The notes beneath the pieces are model-generated. The model had not been told where the DNA came from. It made no database searches and saw only the letters and a program-made list of their open reading frames with translations. From Pseudonocardiales bacterium (lineage in GTDB: Bacteria > Actinomycetota > Actinomycetes > Mycobacteriales > Pseudonocardiaceae), in the NCBI GenBank assembly GCA_023252195.1, contig JAHEXI010000011.1:49382-113381 (forward strand): DNA of 64,000 nucleotides, given 5' to 3'. Below are positions 1-7,837 of this stretch, one piece after another. Each line of letters starts with the position of its first letter. The first letter of the stretch is position 1. The position numbers and the translations under genes are program-made.

Positions 1-588
1 GTGGCCAAAGCCGTCGAGCGGTCCGGGTCCGGCAGGGTCCGGCTGACTCCGTACCAGAAGCTCGTCGTGCTCGACGTCGCCGAGTCTGAAGTGGACGGCC
101 TGGTCACCGAGCTGGACAGGCTGGGACTGCGGGCCGACGCCAGCCCGTGGCGGCGCTCGGTGATGGCCTGCACCGGCATCGAGTTCTGCAAGCTAGCCAT
201 TGTGGAGACCAAGAATCGGGCAGTCACGCTGGTGACCGAGCTGGAGCAGCGCCTCGCCGATCTCCAGTCCACTCTGGACGTCCCGGTCTCGGTGCACCTC
301 AACGGCTGCCCGAACTCGTGTGCCCGGATCCAGGTCGCCGATATCGGGCTCAAGGGCCAGCTGGTGACCGACGCCGAGGGCAACCAGGTCGAGGGCTTCC
401 AGGTGCACTTGGGCGGCGGGCTGGGGCTGGACAGCGGGTTCGGCCGCAAGCTGCGCGGGCACAAGGTGACCTCCGCCGGGCTTGCCGGCTACGTGGAGCG
501 AGTGGTCCGCGGTTACGTGCAGCAGCGCGAGCCGGGCGAGCGGTTCGCGCAGTGGGTCGCCCGCGCTGACGAGGGCGCACTCCGTTGA
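1..588 (+). CDS. sir: Sulfite/nitrite reductase (siroheme, [4Fe-4S]), C-terminal part
   Basis: This is the C-terminal about 195 residues of a ferredoxin-dependent assimilatory sulfite (or nitrite) reductase, which reduces sulfite to sulfide with six electrons. The gene runs off the left window edge, so the true start is not visible even though position 1 happens to read GTG. The cluster/siroheme cysteine motifs are visible: CTGIEFCKLA at about residue 57 and HLNGCPNSCAR at about residue 98. The downstream genes for APS reduction, sulfate activation and siroheme synthesis favour sulfite over nitrite as substrate. The stop at 586-588 is followed by an AGGAG ribosome site for the next small gene, so it is probably the first gene of the operon. 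Nitrite reductase is the main alternative. Confidence 0.9.
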   Translation: MAKAVERSGSGRVRLTPYQKLVVLDVAESEVDGLVTELDRLGLRADASPWRRSVMACTGIEFCKLAIVETKNRAVTLVTELEQRLADLQSTLDVPVSVHLNGCPNSCARIQVADIGLKGQLVTDAEGNQVEGFQVHLGGGLGLDSGFGRKLRGHKVTSAGLAGYVERVVRGYVQQREPGERFAQWVARADEGALR

Positions 589-606
589 TGTTGATAGGAG
601 ATTGGG

Positions 607-771
607 ATGACGGAGATCAGGGCGGTTCCGTTCTACTGCCCGTACTGCGGCGAGGAGGACCTTCGGCCCTCGGAAGAGCCGTCGGGGGGGTGGCGTTGCG
701 CGGACTGCCAGCGGGTGTTCATCGTCCGGTTGGTGGCACTGGTGACCCCGACCCCGGGGATAGCGCGGTGA
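607..771 (+). CDS. Small zinc-ribbon protein in the sulfate assimilation operon
   Basis: A 54-residue protein starting at ATG 607, preceded by an AGGAG at 595-599. It has two CxxC knuckles, CPYCGEED near residue 11 and WRCADC near residue 30, the layout of a zinc ribbon. It lies between sulfite reductase and the APS reductase gene and its stop overlaps the cysH GTG by 4 nt (GTGA at 768-771), so the two are probably translationally coupled. Short proteins of this kind recur at this spot in actinobacterial sulfur operons as far as I recall. A metal- or redox-related helper role is inference; no catalytic motif is visible. It is too short for many gene callers. Confidence 0.75.
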   Translation: MTEIRAVPFYCPYCGEEDLRPSEEPSGGWRCADCQRVFIVRLVALVTPTPGIAR

Positions 772-1460
772 CAGCGACCGTCGACTTGGCGCAGCTCGCG
801 CGGGACGCGAGCCGCGAGCTGGAGTCCGCCCCCGCCGCGGAGATCCTGCGCTGGGCGGTGCAGACCTTCGGCGCTCGGTTCGCGGTAGCGTCGTCGATGC
901 AGGACGCGGTGCTGGTGCACCTGGTGTCGCAGGTCGCGCCGGGCGTCGACGTGCTGTTCCTGGACACCGGCTACCACTTCGCCGAGACGTTGGGCACCCG
1001 CGACGCCGTCGCCACGACCTACGACGTGAACGTGATCAGCCTGACACCCCGGCAGACCGTCGCCGAGCAGGACGCCACCGAGGGACCCAAGCTGCACGAC
1101 CGCGACCCGGACCGGTGCTGCCGGATGCGCAAAGTGGAACCACTGGATCGTGCGCTGGCGCACTACGATGCCTGGGCTACCGGGCTGCGCCGGGTCGAGG
1201 CGCCGACTAGGCGCAGCACGCCGGTGGTGTCCTACGACGCCGACCGGGGCAAGGTGAAGATCGCTCCGATCGCGGCCTGGAGCGACGCTGACGTCGAGAA
1301 TTACATCGCCGAGCACGGCCTCCTGGTCAACCCGCTGCTGACTGCTGGGTACCCGTCGATCGGCTGCGTCCCGTGCACCCGAGCGGTGGCGGCCGGGCAG
1401 GATCCCCGGGCCGGCCGCTGGGCCGGCTTGACCAAGACCGAATGCGGGATCCACCAATGA
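768..1460 (+). CDS. cysH: Adenylyl-sulfate (APS/PAPS) reductase CysH
   Basis: 230 residues from GTG 768, chosen because it overlaps the previous stop by 4 nt and gives normal family length. It reduces adenylyl-sulfate to sulfite plus AMP using thioredoxin. Visible signatures are the PP-loop-like SSMQDAVLVH near residue 44, the double-cysteine DRCCRMRK, the second pair GCVPCTR and the C-terminal catalytic ECGIHQ. The CC...CxxC set is the [4Fe-4S] ligand pattern of bacterial APS reductases, so APS rather than PAPS is the likelier substrate. The stop overlaps the ATG of cysC. A longer in-frame reading from 585 has no family support. Confidence 0.93.
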   Translation: MTATVDLAQLARDASRELESAPAAEILRWAVQTFGARFAVASSMQDAVLVHLVSQVAPGVDVLFLDTGYHFAETLGTRDAVATTYDVNVISLTPRQTVAEQDATEGPKLHDRDPDRCCRMRKVEPLDRALAHYDAWATGLRRVEAPTRRSTPVVSYDADRGKVKIAPIAAWSDADVENYIAEHGLLVNPLLTAGYPSIGCVPCTRAVAAGQDPRAGRWAGLTKTECGIHQ

Positions 1461-1993
1461 ACCGGGGCGCCACCGTCTGGTTGACCGGACTGTCCGGGGC
1501 GGGCAAGACCACAGTTGCCGCCGCCGTCGCCGAGCGGCTGCGCACCGAGGGCCGGGAGGTCGAGGTGCTCGACGGCGACGAGCTGCGCCGCGGCCTGTCC
1601 GCCGGGTTGGGCTTCTCCCGGGACGACCGGGACACCCACGTCCGGCGCGTCGGGTTCGTGGCCGAACTGCTCGCCCGGCACGGTGTCGACGTCCTGGTTC
1701 CGGTCATCGCCCCGTACGCCAGCACCCGCGACGAAGTGCGGGCCCACCACGACGCGCACGGCACTGGCTATCTCGAAGTGCATGTGGCCACCCCGCTGGT
1801 CGAATGCATCCGCCGCGACGTCAAAGGCCTTTACGCCCGCGCAGCAGCCGGTCAGCTGACCGAGATGACCGGTGTGGACGACCCGTACGAGGAGCCCGAC
1901 AAACCCGATCTGCGATTAGACACCACCGGTACCGACATCGCCGCCGCCGCACAGCGCGTGATGGACCTACTCACCGAGAGGGGCATGACGTGA
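1457..1993 (+). CDS. cysC: Adenylylsulfate kinase CysC
   Basis: 178 residues from ATG 1457, which overlaps the cysH stop (ATGA). APS kinase phosphorylates adenylyl-sulfate to PAPS with ATP. The N-terminal Walker A GLSGAGKTT is at about residue 11 and DGDELRRGL follows near residue 37, both typical of the family, as is VPVIAPYASTRDEVR. The length matches stand-alone CysC, and there is no fusion to CysN. An APS-type reductase next to an APS kinase implies that PAPS is made for sulfotransfer, or that the two enzymes divide the APS pool; this is inference. The stop overlaps the GTG of cysD by 4 nt. Confidence 0.95.
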   Translation: MNRGATVWLTGLSGAGKTTVAAAVAERLRTEGREVEVLDGDELRRGLSAGLGFSRDDRDTHVRRVGFVAELLARHGVDVLVPVIAPYASTRDEVRAHHDAHGTGYLEVHVATPLVECIRRDVKGLYARAAAGQLTEMTGVDDPYEEPDKPDLRLDTTGTDIAAAAQRVMDLLTERGMT

Positions 1994-2958
1994 CGGCAAT
2001 CCTGACACGCATTCAGCGGGCTCAGCGGGGTTATCCGGGAACCGGTGACCCAGCTGAATGCGGCACGTCCGTGGATCATCTCGCGGCGCTGGAATCTGAG
2101 GCGGTGCACATCATTCGGGAGGCGGTCGCCGAGTTTGATCGGCCGGTGCTGCTGTTCTCTGGGGGCAAGGATTCCGCGGTGCTGCTGCACCTGGCGCTGC
2201 GCGCGTTGCAGCCGGCGCCGCTGCCGTTCCCACTGCTGCACGTCGACACCGGGCACAACTTCCCCGAGGTGATCGCCTTCCGGGACCGCCTGGTCGCCGA
2301 CCTGGGGCTGCGGCTGCACGTGGCGGCGGTGCAGGACTGGATCGACGACGGGCGGTTGACCGAACGCCCTGACGGGACCCGCAACCCGCTGCAGACCGTC
2401 CCGCTGCTGGACACCATCAACGAGCACCGCTTCGATGCTGTCTTCGGCGGCGCCCGCCGCGATGAGGACCGGGCGCGGGCCAAGGAGCGCATCGTCAGCC
2501 TGCGCGACGCCTTCGGCGGCTGGGATCCGCGCCGGCAACGTCCCGAGCTGTGGAGTCTCTACAACGGCCGGCACACCGCTGGCGAGCACGTCCGGGTCTT
2601 CCCGCTGTCCAACTGGACGGAACTGGACATCTGGCACTACATCGCGCGGCGCGACGTGCCGGTCCCGGACATCTATTACGCCCACCAGCGGGAGGTGTTC
2701 GCCCGCGACGGGATGTGGCTGACCGCCGGTGAGTGGGGCGGCCCTCGCAACGGCGAGCGGATCGTCACCAAGTCGGTGCGGTACCGCACCGTGGGCGACG
2801 CTTCCTGCACCGGCGCGGTGGAGTCCACCGCGGTGACCATCGACGAGGTGCTCACCGAGGTGGCCACCAGCCGGATCACCGAGCGCGGTGCCACCCGGGC
2901 CGACGACCGGCTGTCGGAGGCCGCCATGGAAGACCGCAAACGCGACGGCTACTTCTGA
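1990..2958 (+). CDS. cysD: Sulfate adenylyltransferase small subunit CysD
   Basis: 322 residues from GTG 1990 (GTGA overlap with cysC). CysD is the catalytic subunit of ATP sulfurylase; with the GTPase CysN it makes APS from sulfate and ATP. The PP-loop LLFSGGKDSAVLLHL is near residue 55, followed by LLHVDTGHNFPEV and GGARRDEDRARAKER, all hallmark motifs. The C-terminus ERKRDGYF-like tail (MEDRKRDGYF) is also characteristic. A shorter start at GTG 2071 would give 295 residues, but the 4-nt overlap supports 1990. The stop TGA shares its last base with the ATG of cysN, so cysDN is translationally coupled. Confidence 0.96.
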   Translation: MTAILTRIQRAQRGYPGTGDPAECGTSVDHLAALESEAVHIIREAVAEFDRPVLLFSGGKDSAVLLHLALRALQPAPLPFPLLHVDTGHNFPEVIAFRDRLVADLGLRLHVAAVQDWIDDGRLTERPDGTRNPLQTVPLLDTINEHRFDAVFGGARRDEDRARAKERIVSLRDAFGGWDPRRQRPELWSLYNGRHTAGEHVRVFPLSNWTELDIWHYIARRDVPVPDIYYAHQREVFARDGMWLTAGEWGGPRNGERIVTKSVRYRTVGDASCTGAVESTAVTIDEVLTEVATSRITERGATRADDRLSEAAMEDRKRDGYF

Positions 2959-4226
2959 TGGCCCCACCGATGAGCTTGCTGCGGCTGACCACCGCAGGCT
3001 CCGTCGACGACGGGAAATCCACGCTCGTCGGGCGGTTGCTGCAGGACACCCAATCGATCCTGGTGGACCAGCTGGCGGCGGTGGACCGGGCGACCCGAGC
3101 GCGGGGCGGCGTGCAGCTAGATCTGGCTTTGCTCACCGATGGGCTGCGGGCCGAGCGGGAGCAGGGCATCACCATCGACGTCGCTTACCGCTACTTCGCC
3201 ACTCCTACCCGCAAGTTCGTGCTGGCCGACTGCCCCGGGCATGTGCAGTACACCCGTAACACGGTCACCGGGGCGTCGACCGCGGAGCTCGCCGTGGTGC
3301 TGGTCGACGCGCGCAACGGCCTGGTCGAGCAGACCCGCCGCCACCTCGCCGTGATGGCATTCCTGCGCGTACCGCACGTGATGCTGGCGGTGAACAAGAT
3401 GGACCTGGTGGACTTCGACGAGCCGACTTTTCGCGGTATCGAGTCGGAGTTCGCGGCGGTGGCTGGTTCGTTGGGCGTGCCGGATGTGGTGACCGTGCCG
3501 GTGTCGGCGCTGCACGGAGACAACATCGCGACCCGCAGCGCGCGCACGCCGTGGTATCGGGGCCCGACGCTGCTGGAGCATCTGGAGGCGGTGCCCGCCG
3601 GGCGGGAGGCGGTGGCCGAGCCGATGCGCTTCCCGGTGCAGCTGGTGCTGCGACCCCGCACCACCGAGCATCCCGATTACCGGGGGTTGGCCGGCCAGAT
3701 CGCCTCCGGAGTCCTCGCAGTCGGCGATGACGTCATCGCTCTGCCCTCGGGGGGAAGCTCCACCGTCACCGGCATCGACACCCCCGACGGTCCGGTGCTG
3801 CGGGCCACCGCCGGGCAGTCGGTCACCGTGCTGCTGACCGACGAGATCGACGTCGGCCGCGGCGAGGTGCTGGCCCGTCTGGAGCAACAACCGCGGGTGG
3901 TGACAGAGCTTGCCGCAGACCTGTGCTGGCTGGCCGACCGGCCGTTGCGGCCCGGGGCGCGGGTATTGATCAAACACGGCACTCGCACAGTCAGGGCGAT
4001 CGTCACCGCGCTGACCGGGCGGCTGGACCTGCACACCCTGCACCACACTGAACCACCGGCCTCGTTGGAGCTCAACGAGATCGGCGGCGCACTCATCCGT
4101 CTCGCTGAGCCGCTAGCGGTGGACTCCTACGCCACCGACCGGCACACCGGTGGCTTCCTGGTCATCGACATCGCCGACGGCAACACCCTGGCCGCCGGAC
4201 TGGTTGGGTCCCGGGACGCCGAGTGA
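2958..4226 (+). CDS. cysN: Sulfate adenylyltransferase GTPase subunit CysN
   Basis: 422 residues from ATG 2958; an alternative ATG lies 12 nt downstream at 2970. This EF-Tu-like GTPase drives APS formation by CysD. Visible G-motifs: GSVDDGKST (G1) at about residue 14, the DCPGH box (G3) near 90, and NKMD (G4) near 146, followed by two beta-barrel domains. It is shorter than the CysNC fusion and carries no kinase domain, consistent with the separate cysC upstream. Its stop overlaps the GTG of the next gene by 4 nt. Confidence 0.95.
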   Translation: MAPPMSLLRLTTAGSVDDGKSTLVGRLLQDTQSILVDQLAAVDRATRARGGVQLDLALLTDGLRAEREQGITIDVAYRYFATPTRKFVLADCPGHVQYTRNTVTGASTAELAVVLVDARNGLVEQTRRHLAVMAFLRVPHVMLAVNKMDLVDFDEPTFRGIESEFAAVAGSLGVPDVVTVPVSALHGDNIATRSARTPWYRGPTLLEHLEAVPAGREAVAEPMRFPVQLVLRPRTTEHPDYRGLAGQIASGVLAVGDDVIALPSGGSSTVTGIDTPDGPVLRATAGQSVTVLLTDEIDVGRGEVLARLEQQPRVVTELAADLCWLADRPLRPGARVLIKHGTRTVRAIVTALTGRLDLHTLHHTEPPASLELNEIGGALIRLAEPLAVDSYATDRHTGGFLVIDIADGNTLAAGLVGSRDAE

Positions 4227-4945
4227 GCCCGGCTTTGGTGGCGGTGGCGCACGGCAGCCGCGACCCGCGGTCGGCCGCCACGATCTCTTCCCTGATGGAC
4301 CGGGTGCGGCGGCTACGGCCCGACCTCGACGTCCGGCTCGCCTTCCTGGACCTCTGCACACCCAGCCTGGAGACCGTGCTCACCACGGTGTCCCAGGCGG
4401 TGGTGGTCCCCCTGCTGCTGGGCCGCGCCTTCCACGCTGACGTGGATGTACCCGGTGCGGTGGCGCGCGCCGTGGCAGCTCGACCCCAGTTGGACGTCAC
4501 GGTGGCCGACGTACTGGGCCCCGACGCGCGGCTGGAATCCGTTGCGCTACGCCGGCTGGCCGAGGTCGGCGTATCCCCTGCCGACTCGGGCTTCGGCGTC
4601 GTGCTCGCCGCTGCCGGTTCCCAACGAGCTCCGTCCAATGCCGCCGTCGCCGCCGTGGCGCAGCGGCTCGCGCAGCACACCCGTTGGCAGGTGGTCCCCG
4701 CCTTCGCCTGCGCAGCCCGCCCCATCGTCTCCGACGCCATCGCAACGCTGCAGGCGCAAGGCGCCCGCCGCATCGCCGTCGCGTCTTGGTTCCTCGCCCC
4801 CGGCCTACTCCCCGACAAAGTCGTCCGGCAGGCCGGTGACACCGCGTTGCTCGCATCCCCTATAGGCGCCGATGCCGCTGTCGCTGAGCTCATCGTGCAC
4901 CGCTACGACGGCACCATTCAGGGACATCTGGCCCGCACAGCCTGA
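4223..4945 (+). CDS. Sirohydrochlorin chelatase (CbiX/SirB-like)
   Basis: 240 residues from GTG 4223, overlapping cysN by 4 nt. The N-terminal VAVAHGSRDPRSA carries the metal-binding histidine of CbiX/SirB class II chelatases, and a duplicated second half (FACAARPIVSDAI, SWFLAPGLLPD) fits a two-domain chelatase. It most likely inserts iron into sirohydrochlorin to make siroheme for the sulfite reductase at the start of the operon; in M. tuberculosis the equivalent slot holds a ferrochelatase-like gene next to cysH. Cobalt insertion for B12 is the alternative. Last gene of the operon. Confidence 0.85.
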   Translation: MSPALVAVAHGSRDPRSAATISSLMDRVRRLRPDLDVRLAFLDLCTPSLETVLTTVSQAVVVPLLLGRAFHADVDVPGAVARAVAARPQLDVTVADVLGPDARLESVALRRLAEVGVSPADSGFGVVLAAAGSQRAPSNAAVAAVAQRLAQHTRWQVVPAFACAARPIVSDAIATLQAQGARRIAVASWFLAPGLLPDKVVRQAGDTALLASPIGADAAVAELIVHRYDGTIQGHLARTA

Positions 4946-4990
4946 CTGCTTGCATCAGGTGATCCGTTGTGGGCGTCTAACGTCAGACCC

Positions 4991-5725
4991 ATGACCGCCG
5001 AGCTGGTGCACCTGGCCGTGCAGTCCGGGATTGCCACCATCACGCTGGACTCCCCCGCTAACCGCAACGCCCTCTCTGCGCCGCTGCGCACCCAACTGTC
5101 CGACGCGCTCGACTGCAGCGCCGGCGACGGCTCAGTGCGGGTGGTGGTGCTTGGCCACACCGGGCCGGTGTTCTGCGCCGGGATGGATCTCACCGAGCCG
5201 CCGGACGCGGTCAGGGAACTCCCCGGCATCCTGGAGCGGATCTTGACGCACCCGAAACCGGTCGTCGCCAGGCTCGCCGGGCACGCCCGCGCCGGCGGGA
5301 TCGGTCTGGTCGCGGCCGCCGATGTCGCCGTCGCCGTCGACCGCGCCACGTTCGCGTTCACTGAGGTGCGCCTCGGTGTGGTGCCCGCGGTGATCTCGGT
5401 GACCGTGCTGCCCCGGCTGCTGCCGCACTCGGCGCACGAACTGTTTCTCACCGGCGAGACCTTCGACGCTACCCGGGCGGCCACCATCGGCCTGCTCCAC
5501 AGCGCGGTACCGGCCGATCAGCTCGACGCCGAAGTGGACCGCTACACCGGAATGCTCATCAAGGGTGCTCCCGAGGCGCTGACTCTGACCAAACAGCTGC
5601 TGCACGCGTCGAGGATGACGCGGGATTTCCCGGCGATGCTCGAACTGTCCCTATCCCGCTTCAAATCAGCCGAAGCCCAAGAAGGCCTCCGCGCCTTCGC
5701 CGAAAAGCGTCCACCGTCCTGGTAG
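4991..5725 (+). CDS. Enoyl-CoA hydratase/isomerase family protein
   Basis: 244 residues from ATG 4991. It belongs to the crotonase superfamily: TITLDSPANRNALS at the N-terminus, the oxyanion-hole stretch GPVFCAGMDL near residue 60, and GHARAGGIGLVAAADVAVA near residue 97. The second glutamate region reads TEVRLGVVPAVIS. Substrate cannot be told from sequence; hydration of an enoyl-CoA in fatty- or amino-acid breakdown is the default. It stands 45 nt after the sulfur operon and converges on the barstar gene, with a double palindrome between them. Confidence 0.88.
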   Translation: MTAELVHLAVQSGIATITLDSPANRNALSAPLRTQLSDALDCSAGDGSVRVVVLGHTGPVFCAGMDLTEPPDAVRELPGILERILTHPKPVVARLAGHARAGGIGLVAAADVAVAVDRATFAFTEVRLGVVPAVISVTVLPRLLPHSAHELFLTGETFDATRAATIGLLHSAVPADQLDAEVDRYTGMLIKGAPEALTLTKQLLHASRMTRDFPAMLELSLSRFKSAEAQEGLRAFAEKRPPSW

Positions 5726-5737
5726 GGCCAAATCCCG

Positions 5738-5796
5738 CCATTCGGAGCCGAATGGTGGCTGCACGGCGCCGAAAACCGCCATTCGGCTCCGAATGG
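5738..5796. repeat. Pair of inverted palindromes between convergent genes
   Basis: Two 18-nt near-palindromes, 5738-5755 (CCATTCGGAGCCGAATGG) and 5779-5796, which is its exact reverse complement. Each has 8-bp arms around a 2-nt centre, and the two can also pair with each other across a 23-nt spacer. They fill the gap between two convergent genes, so a bidirectional terminator is plausible, but there is no T-run. They look like a mobile or interspersed REP-like unit. Confidence 0.75.
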
Positions 5797-5804
5797 CGAT
5801 TGAG

Positions 5805-6158
5805 TCACGTACCTGCGAGCAGGATTGACAGGGGGCGTTGCGGATTGACGTTGGATGTAGCGTCTAGCACTTCTAGGATGGCGCGGTAGCCGGTGGGGTC
5901 TGCGGTTTCGAGCTGGCGGTGGCCGGTCCAGATCAGCACGTGCTCACCGATCGGCTGCCAGGATAAGTCAGCGAGGCAGTCATGCAAGGCGTCGAGATTG
6001 CGGCCGTACCAGGCTGGGAAATCCAACGCGGAGCCGATCGCGTCAAGCGCCTCTGCCTTACTCGTCACAGGGCCCAGCAGATGCGCCAGCGCGCCCCGTG
6101 CACGGGCCTGCTCCACCGCACGAGCCGCATCGGGGACATAGTGCAGCATCTGCCTCAC
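5805..6158 (-). CDS. Barstar-family RNase inhibitor (immunity protein)
   Basis: 117 residues from GTG 6158, which overlaps the RNase stop by 4 nt; an ATG 9 nt further in is possible. The core LDFPAWYGRNLDALHDCLADL near residue 46 is the barstar signature (PF01337), whose acidic helix plugs the active site of guanyl-specific RNases. It lies directly downstream of, and is coupled to, a gene for such an RNase, so it is its cognate cytoplasmic inhibitor protecting the producer. Confidence 0.88.
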   Translation of the reverse strand: MRQMLHYVPDAARAVEQARARGALAHLLGPVTSKAEALDAIGSALDFPAWYGRNLDALHDCLADLSWQPIGEHVLIWTGHRQLETADPTGYRAILEVLDATSNVNPQRPLSILLAGT

Positions 6159-6583
6159 CGCTGAGGATCGACCACGACGAACGACACGTAATGGTCGCCG
6201 GTGTAGTAGAGTTCAGCCGCACCGCCGGTGATCAGGCGCCGGGCGCCCCGGTCATTCGCTCCCGGCGTCGGGACGGTGTACTCGTGGTAATAGCCGGACT
6301 GACGTGGCGGCAAGTGCCTTTCCCGGTTACCGAACACCACCCCGTCCTGCCGGTACCGGAACGGGCCACCGTGCTGGATGAGCTGCCACTCCTGCCCGAC
6401 CTGCAGCGGTAACTGCGACAGACTTTGTACCGGCAGACCAGCCGTTGAGGCGACCGCCGCGGGCCGGTTATCGGTGGGCGGCCCAGCCGCGGGGTCGGCC
6501 AGCTCGTGGCGCCCCACCCAGCCGATGATCACCAATACGAGCAGCCCGATCAGCGCGGCGCTGATCCGCCGGTGGGGACTCAT
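6155..6583 (-). CDS. Secreted or anchored guanyl-specific ribonuclease (barnase/N1-T1 type)
   Basis: 142 residues from ATG 6583, chosen because it forms an ATGA overlap with the upstream small gene. A short basic N-terminus and a hydrophobic stretch (AALIGLLVLVIIGWV, residues 9-23) form a signal peptide or membrane anchor. The catalytic domain fills the C-terminal half: FGNRERHLPPRQSGYYHEYTV, TPGANDRGARR and YYTGDHYVSF carry the Glu, Arg and His of the barnase/RNase N1 fold. It would cleave RNA 3' of guanosine outside the membrane. The barstar gene follows with a 4-nt overlap. Confidence 0.87.
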   Translation of the reverse strand: MSPHRRISAALIGLLVLVIIGWVGRHELADPAAGPPTDNRPAAVASTAGLPVQSLSQLPLQVGQEWQLIQHGGPFRYRQDGVVFGNRERHLPPRQSGYYHEYTVPTPGANDRGARRLITGGAAELYYTGDHYVSFVVVDPQR

Positions 6584-6798
6584 CGAGGCTCCTGCGCATC
6601 CTCCGCGTCCACGGCGTAGCAGTGCCTGAGTCGTTCGAAGACCACGCCAGCAGCCCGGTCGAGCACCCGGGCGGCCCACCAACAGGCGGGCAGTACCACC
6701 AGCATCACAAGGGCCACTTGCGGTACGAGTCCGAGCTGGGTGAGCCACAGCTCCACGCCGTCCCACCATTGGAGCACGCCGAACAACACCTCGAGCAC
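6580..6798 (-). CDS. Small membrane protein, first gene of the RNase/barstar operon
   Basis: 72 residues from GTG 6798. A hydrophobic segment (LVPQVALVMLVVLPACWW, about residues 24-41) predicts one membrane helix with a short cytoplasmic basic tail. Its stop overlaps the RNase start as ATGA, placing it in the same transcript. I recognise no family. Possible roles are export, anchoring or a spacer that couples translation of the toxin; these are guesses. The reading frame is supported mainly by the overlap, so confidence is moderate. Confidence 0.6.
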   Translation of the reverse strand: MLEVLFGVLQWWDGVELWLTQLGLVPQVALVMLVVLPACWWAARVLDRAAGVVFERLRHCYAVDAEDAQEPR

Positions 6799-6858
6799 AG
6801 CCGCAGGATAGCCCGCCTCCGGCGTACGACCGGGTGGGCGGCACTACATTTGGGCATC

Positions 6859-7824
6859 ATGTTCGCCGTCTATGCTACTGAGCCGAATCACGAAAACCCG
6901 CTGGCCTCACTGCGAATGGGAGACCGTCCCGATCCAGAAGTGCCACCGGGCGCCGCGGCGGTCACCGTCCGGGCAGCCAGCCTCAACATGCATGACCTGT
7001 GGACGCTGCGCGGAGTAGGTATCAAACGCGACCAGTTCCCGATGATTCTGGGATGCGACGGCGCTGGTGTGCTGGCCGACGGCACCGAGGTGGTGATCTA
7101 TCCGGTGGTGACCAGCCCTGGCTGGACCGGCGACGAGACGCTGGATCCACGCCGCACACTGCTCACCGAGAAGCTGCCAGGCACCTTCGCTGGCACCGTC
7201 GTGGTGCCGGCGCGCAATGTGGTGCCCAAGCCGGCGTCGCTGACCTTTCCCGAAGCGGCCTGCATGGGCACTGCCTGGCTCACCGCCTACCGGATGTTGT
7301 TCGTGAAGTCTGGGTTGCGGCCCGGTCAGACCATGCTCGTGCAGGGCGCCTCCGGCGGGGTGTCCACCGCCCTGGTGCAGCTCGGCAGGGCTGCCGGGAC
7401 GCGGGTCTGGGTGACCGGGCGCACCGAGGCAAAGCGTGCGCTGGCGCAGTCGCTGGGCGCGCACCAGGCGTTCGAGCCCGGCGCTCGACTGCCGGAACGG
7501 GTGGATGCGGTCTTCGAGACGGTCGGCAAGGCCACCTGGTCACATTCAGCGAAGTCACTCAAGCCGGGAGGCATCATCGTCTGCAGCGGCGCCACCAGCG
7601 GTGACGCCGACCGCGCGGAACTGCAGCGGCTGTTTTTCCTACAGCTGCGAATGGTGGGCTCCACCATGGGCACCCGAGATGAACTGCGCGACCTGTTGGC
7701 CTTCCTGGACATCACGGGATTGCGCCCGCAGATCGGCACCGAGCTGCCGATGTCCGATGCCGAACGGGGCTTCAAGGCGATGCTCGACGGCGACACCGCT
7801 GGAAAGATCGTCTTTACTCGTTGA
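6859..7824 (+). CDS. Zinc-type (MDR) NADPH:quinone/alcohol dehydrogenase-like oxidoreductase
   Basis: 321 residues from ATG 6859, where homology begins (FAVYATEPNHENPL). Medium-chain dehydrogenase/reductase layout: GroES-like N-terminal half and a Rossmann half with QGASGGVSTALVQLGRAAG near residue 155. GCDGAGVLADGTEV near residue 62 replaces the cysteine-rich structural zinc lobe, so it resembles the zinc-free quinone oxidoreductase branch. Substrate unknown. It stands alone between the divergent RNase operon and the convergent Uma2 gene. Confidence 0.85.
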   Translation: MFAVYATEPNHENPLASLRMGDRPDPEVPPGAAAVTVRAASLNMHDLWTLRGVGIKRDQFPMILGCDGAGVLADGTEVVIYPVVTSPGWTGDETLDPRRTLLTEKLPGTFAGTVVVPARNVVPKPASLTFPEAACMGTAWLTAYRMLFVKSGLRPGQTMLVQGASGGVSTALVQLGRAAGTRVWVTGRTEAKRALAQSLGAHQAFEPGARLPERVDAVFETVGKATWSHSAKSLKPGGIIVCSGATSGDADRAELQRLFFLQLRMVGSTMGTRDELRDLLAFLDITGLRPQIGTELPMSDAERGFKAMLDGDTAGKIVFTR

Positions 7825-7837
7825 ACCGGTGGTAGCG

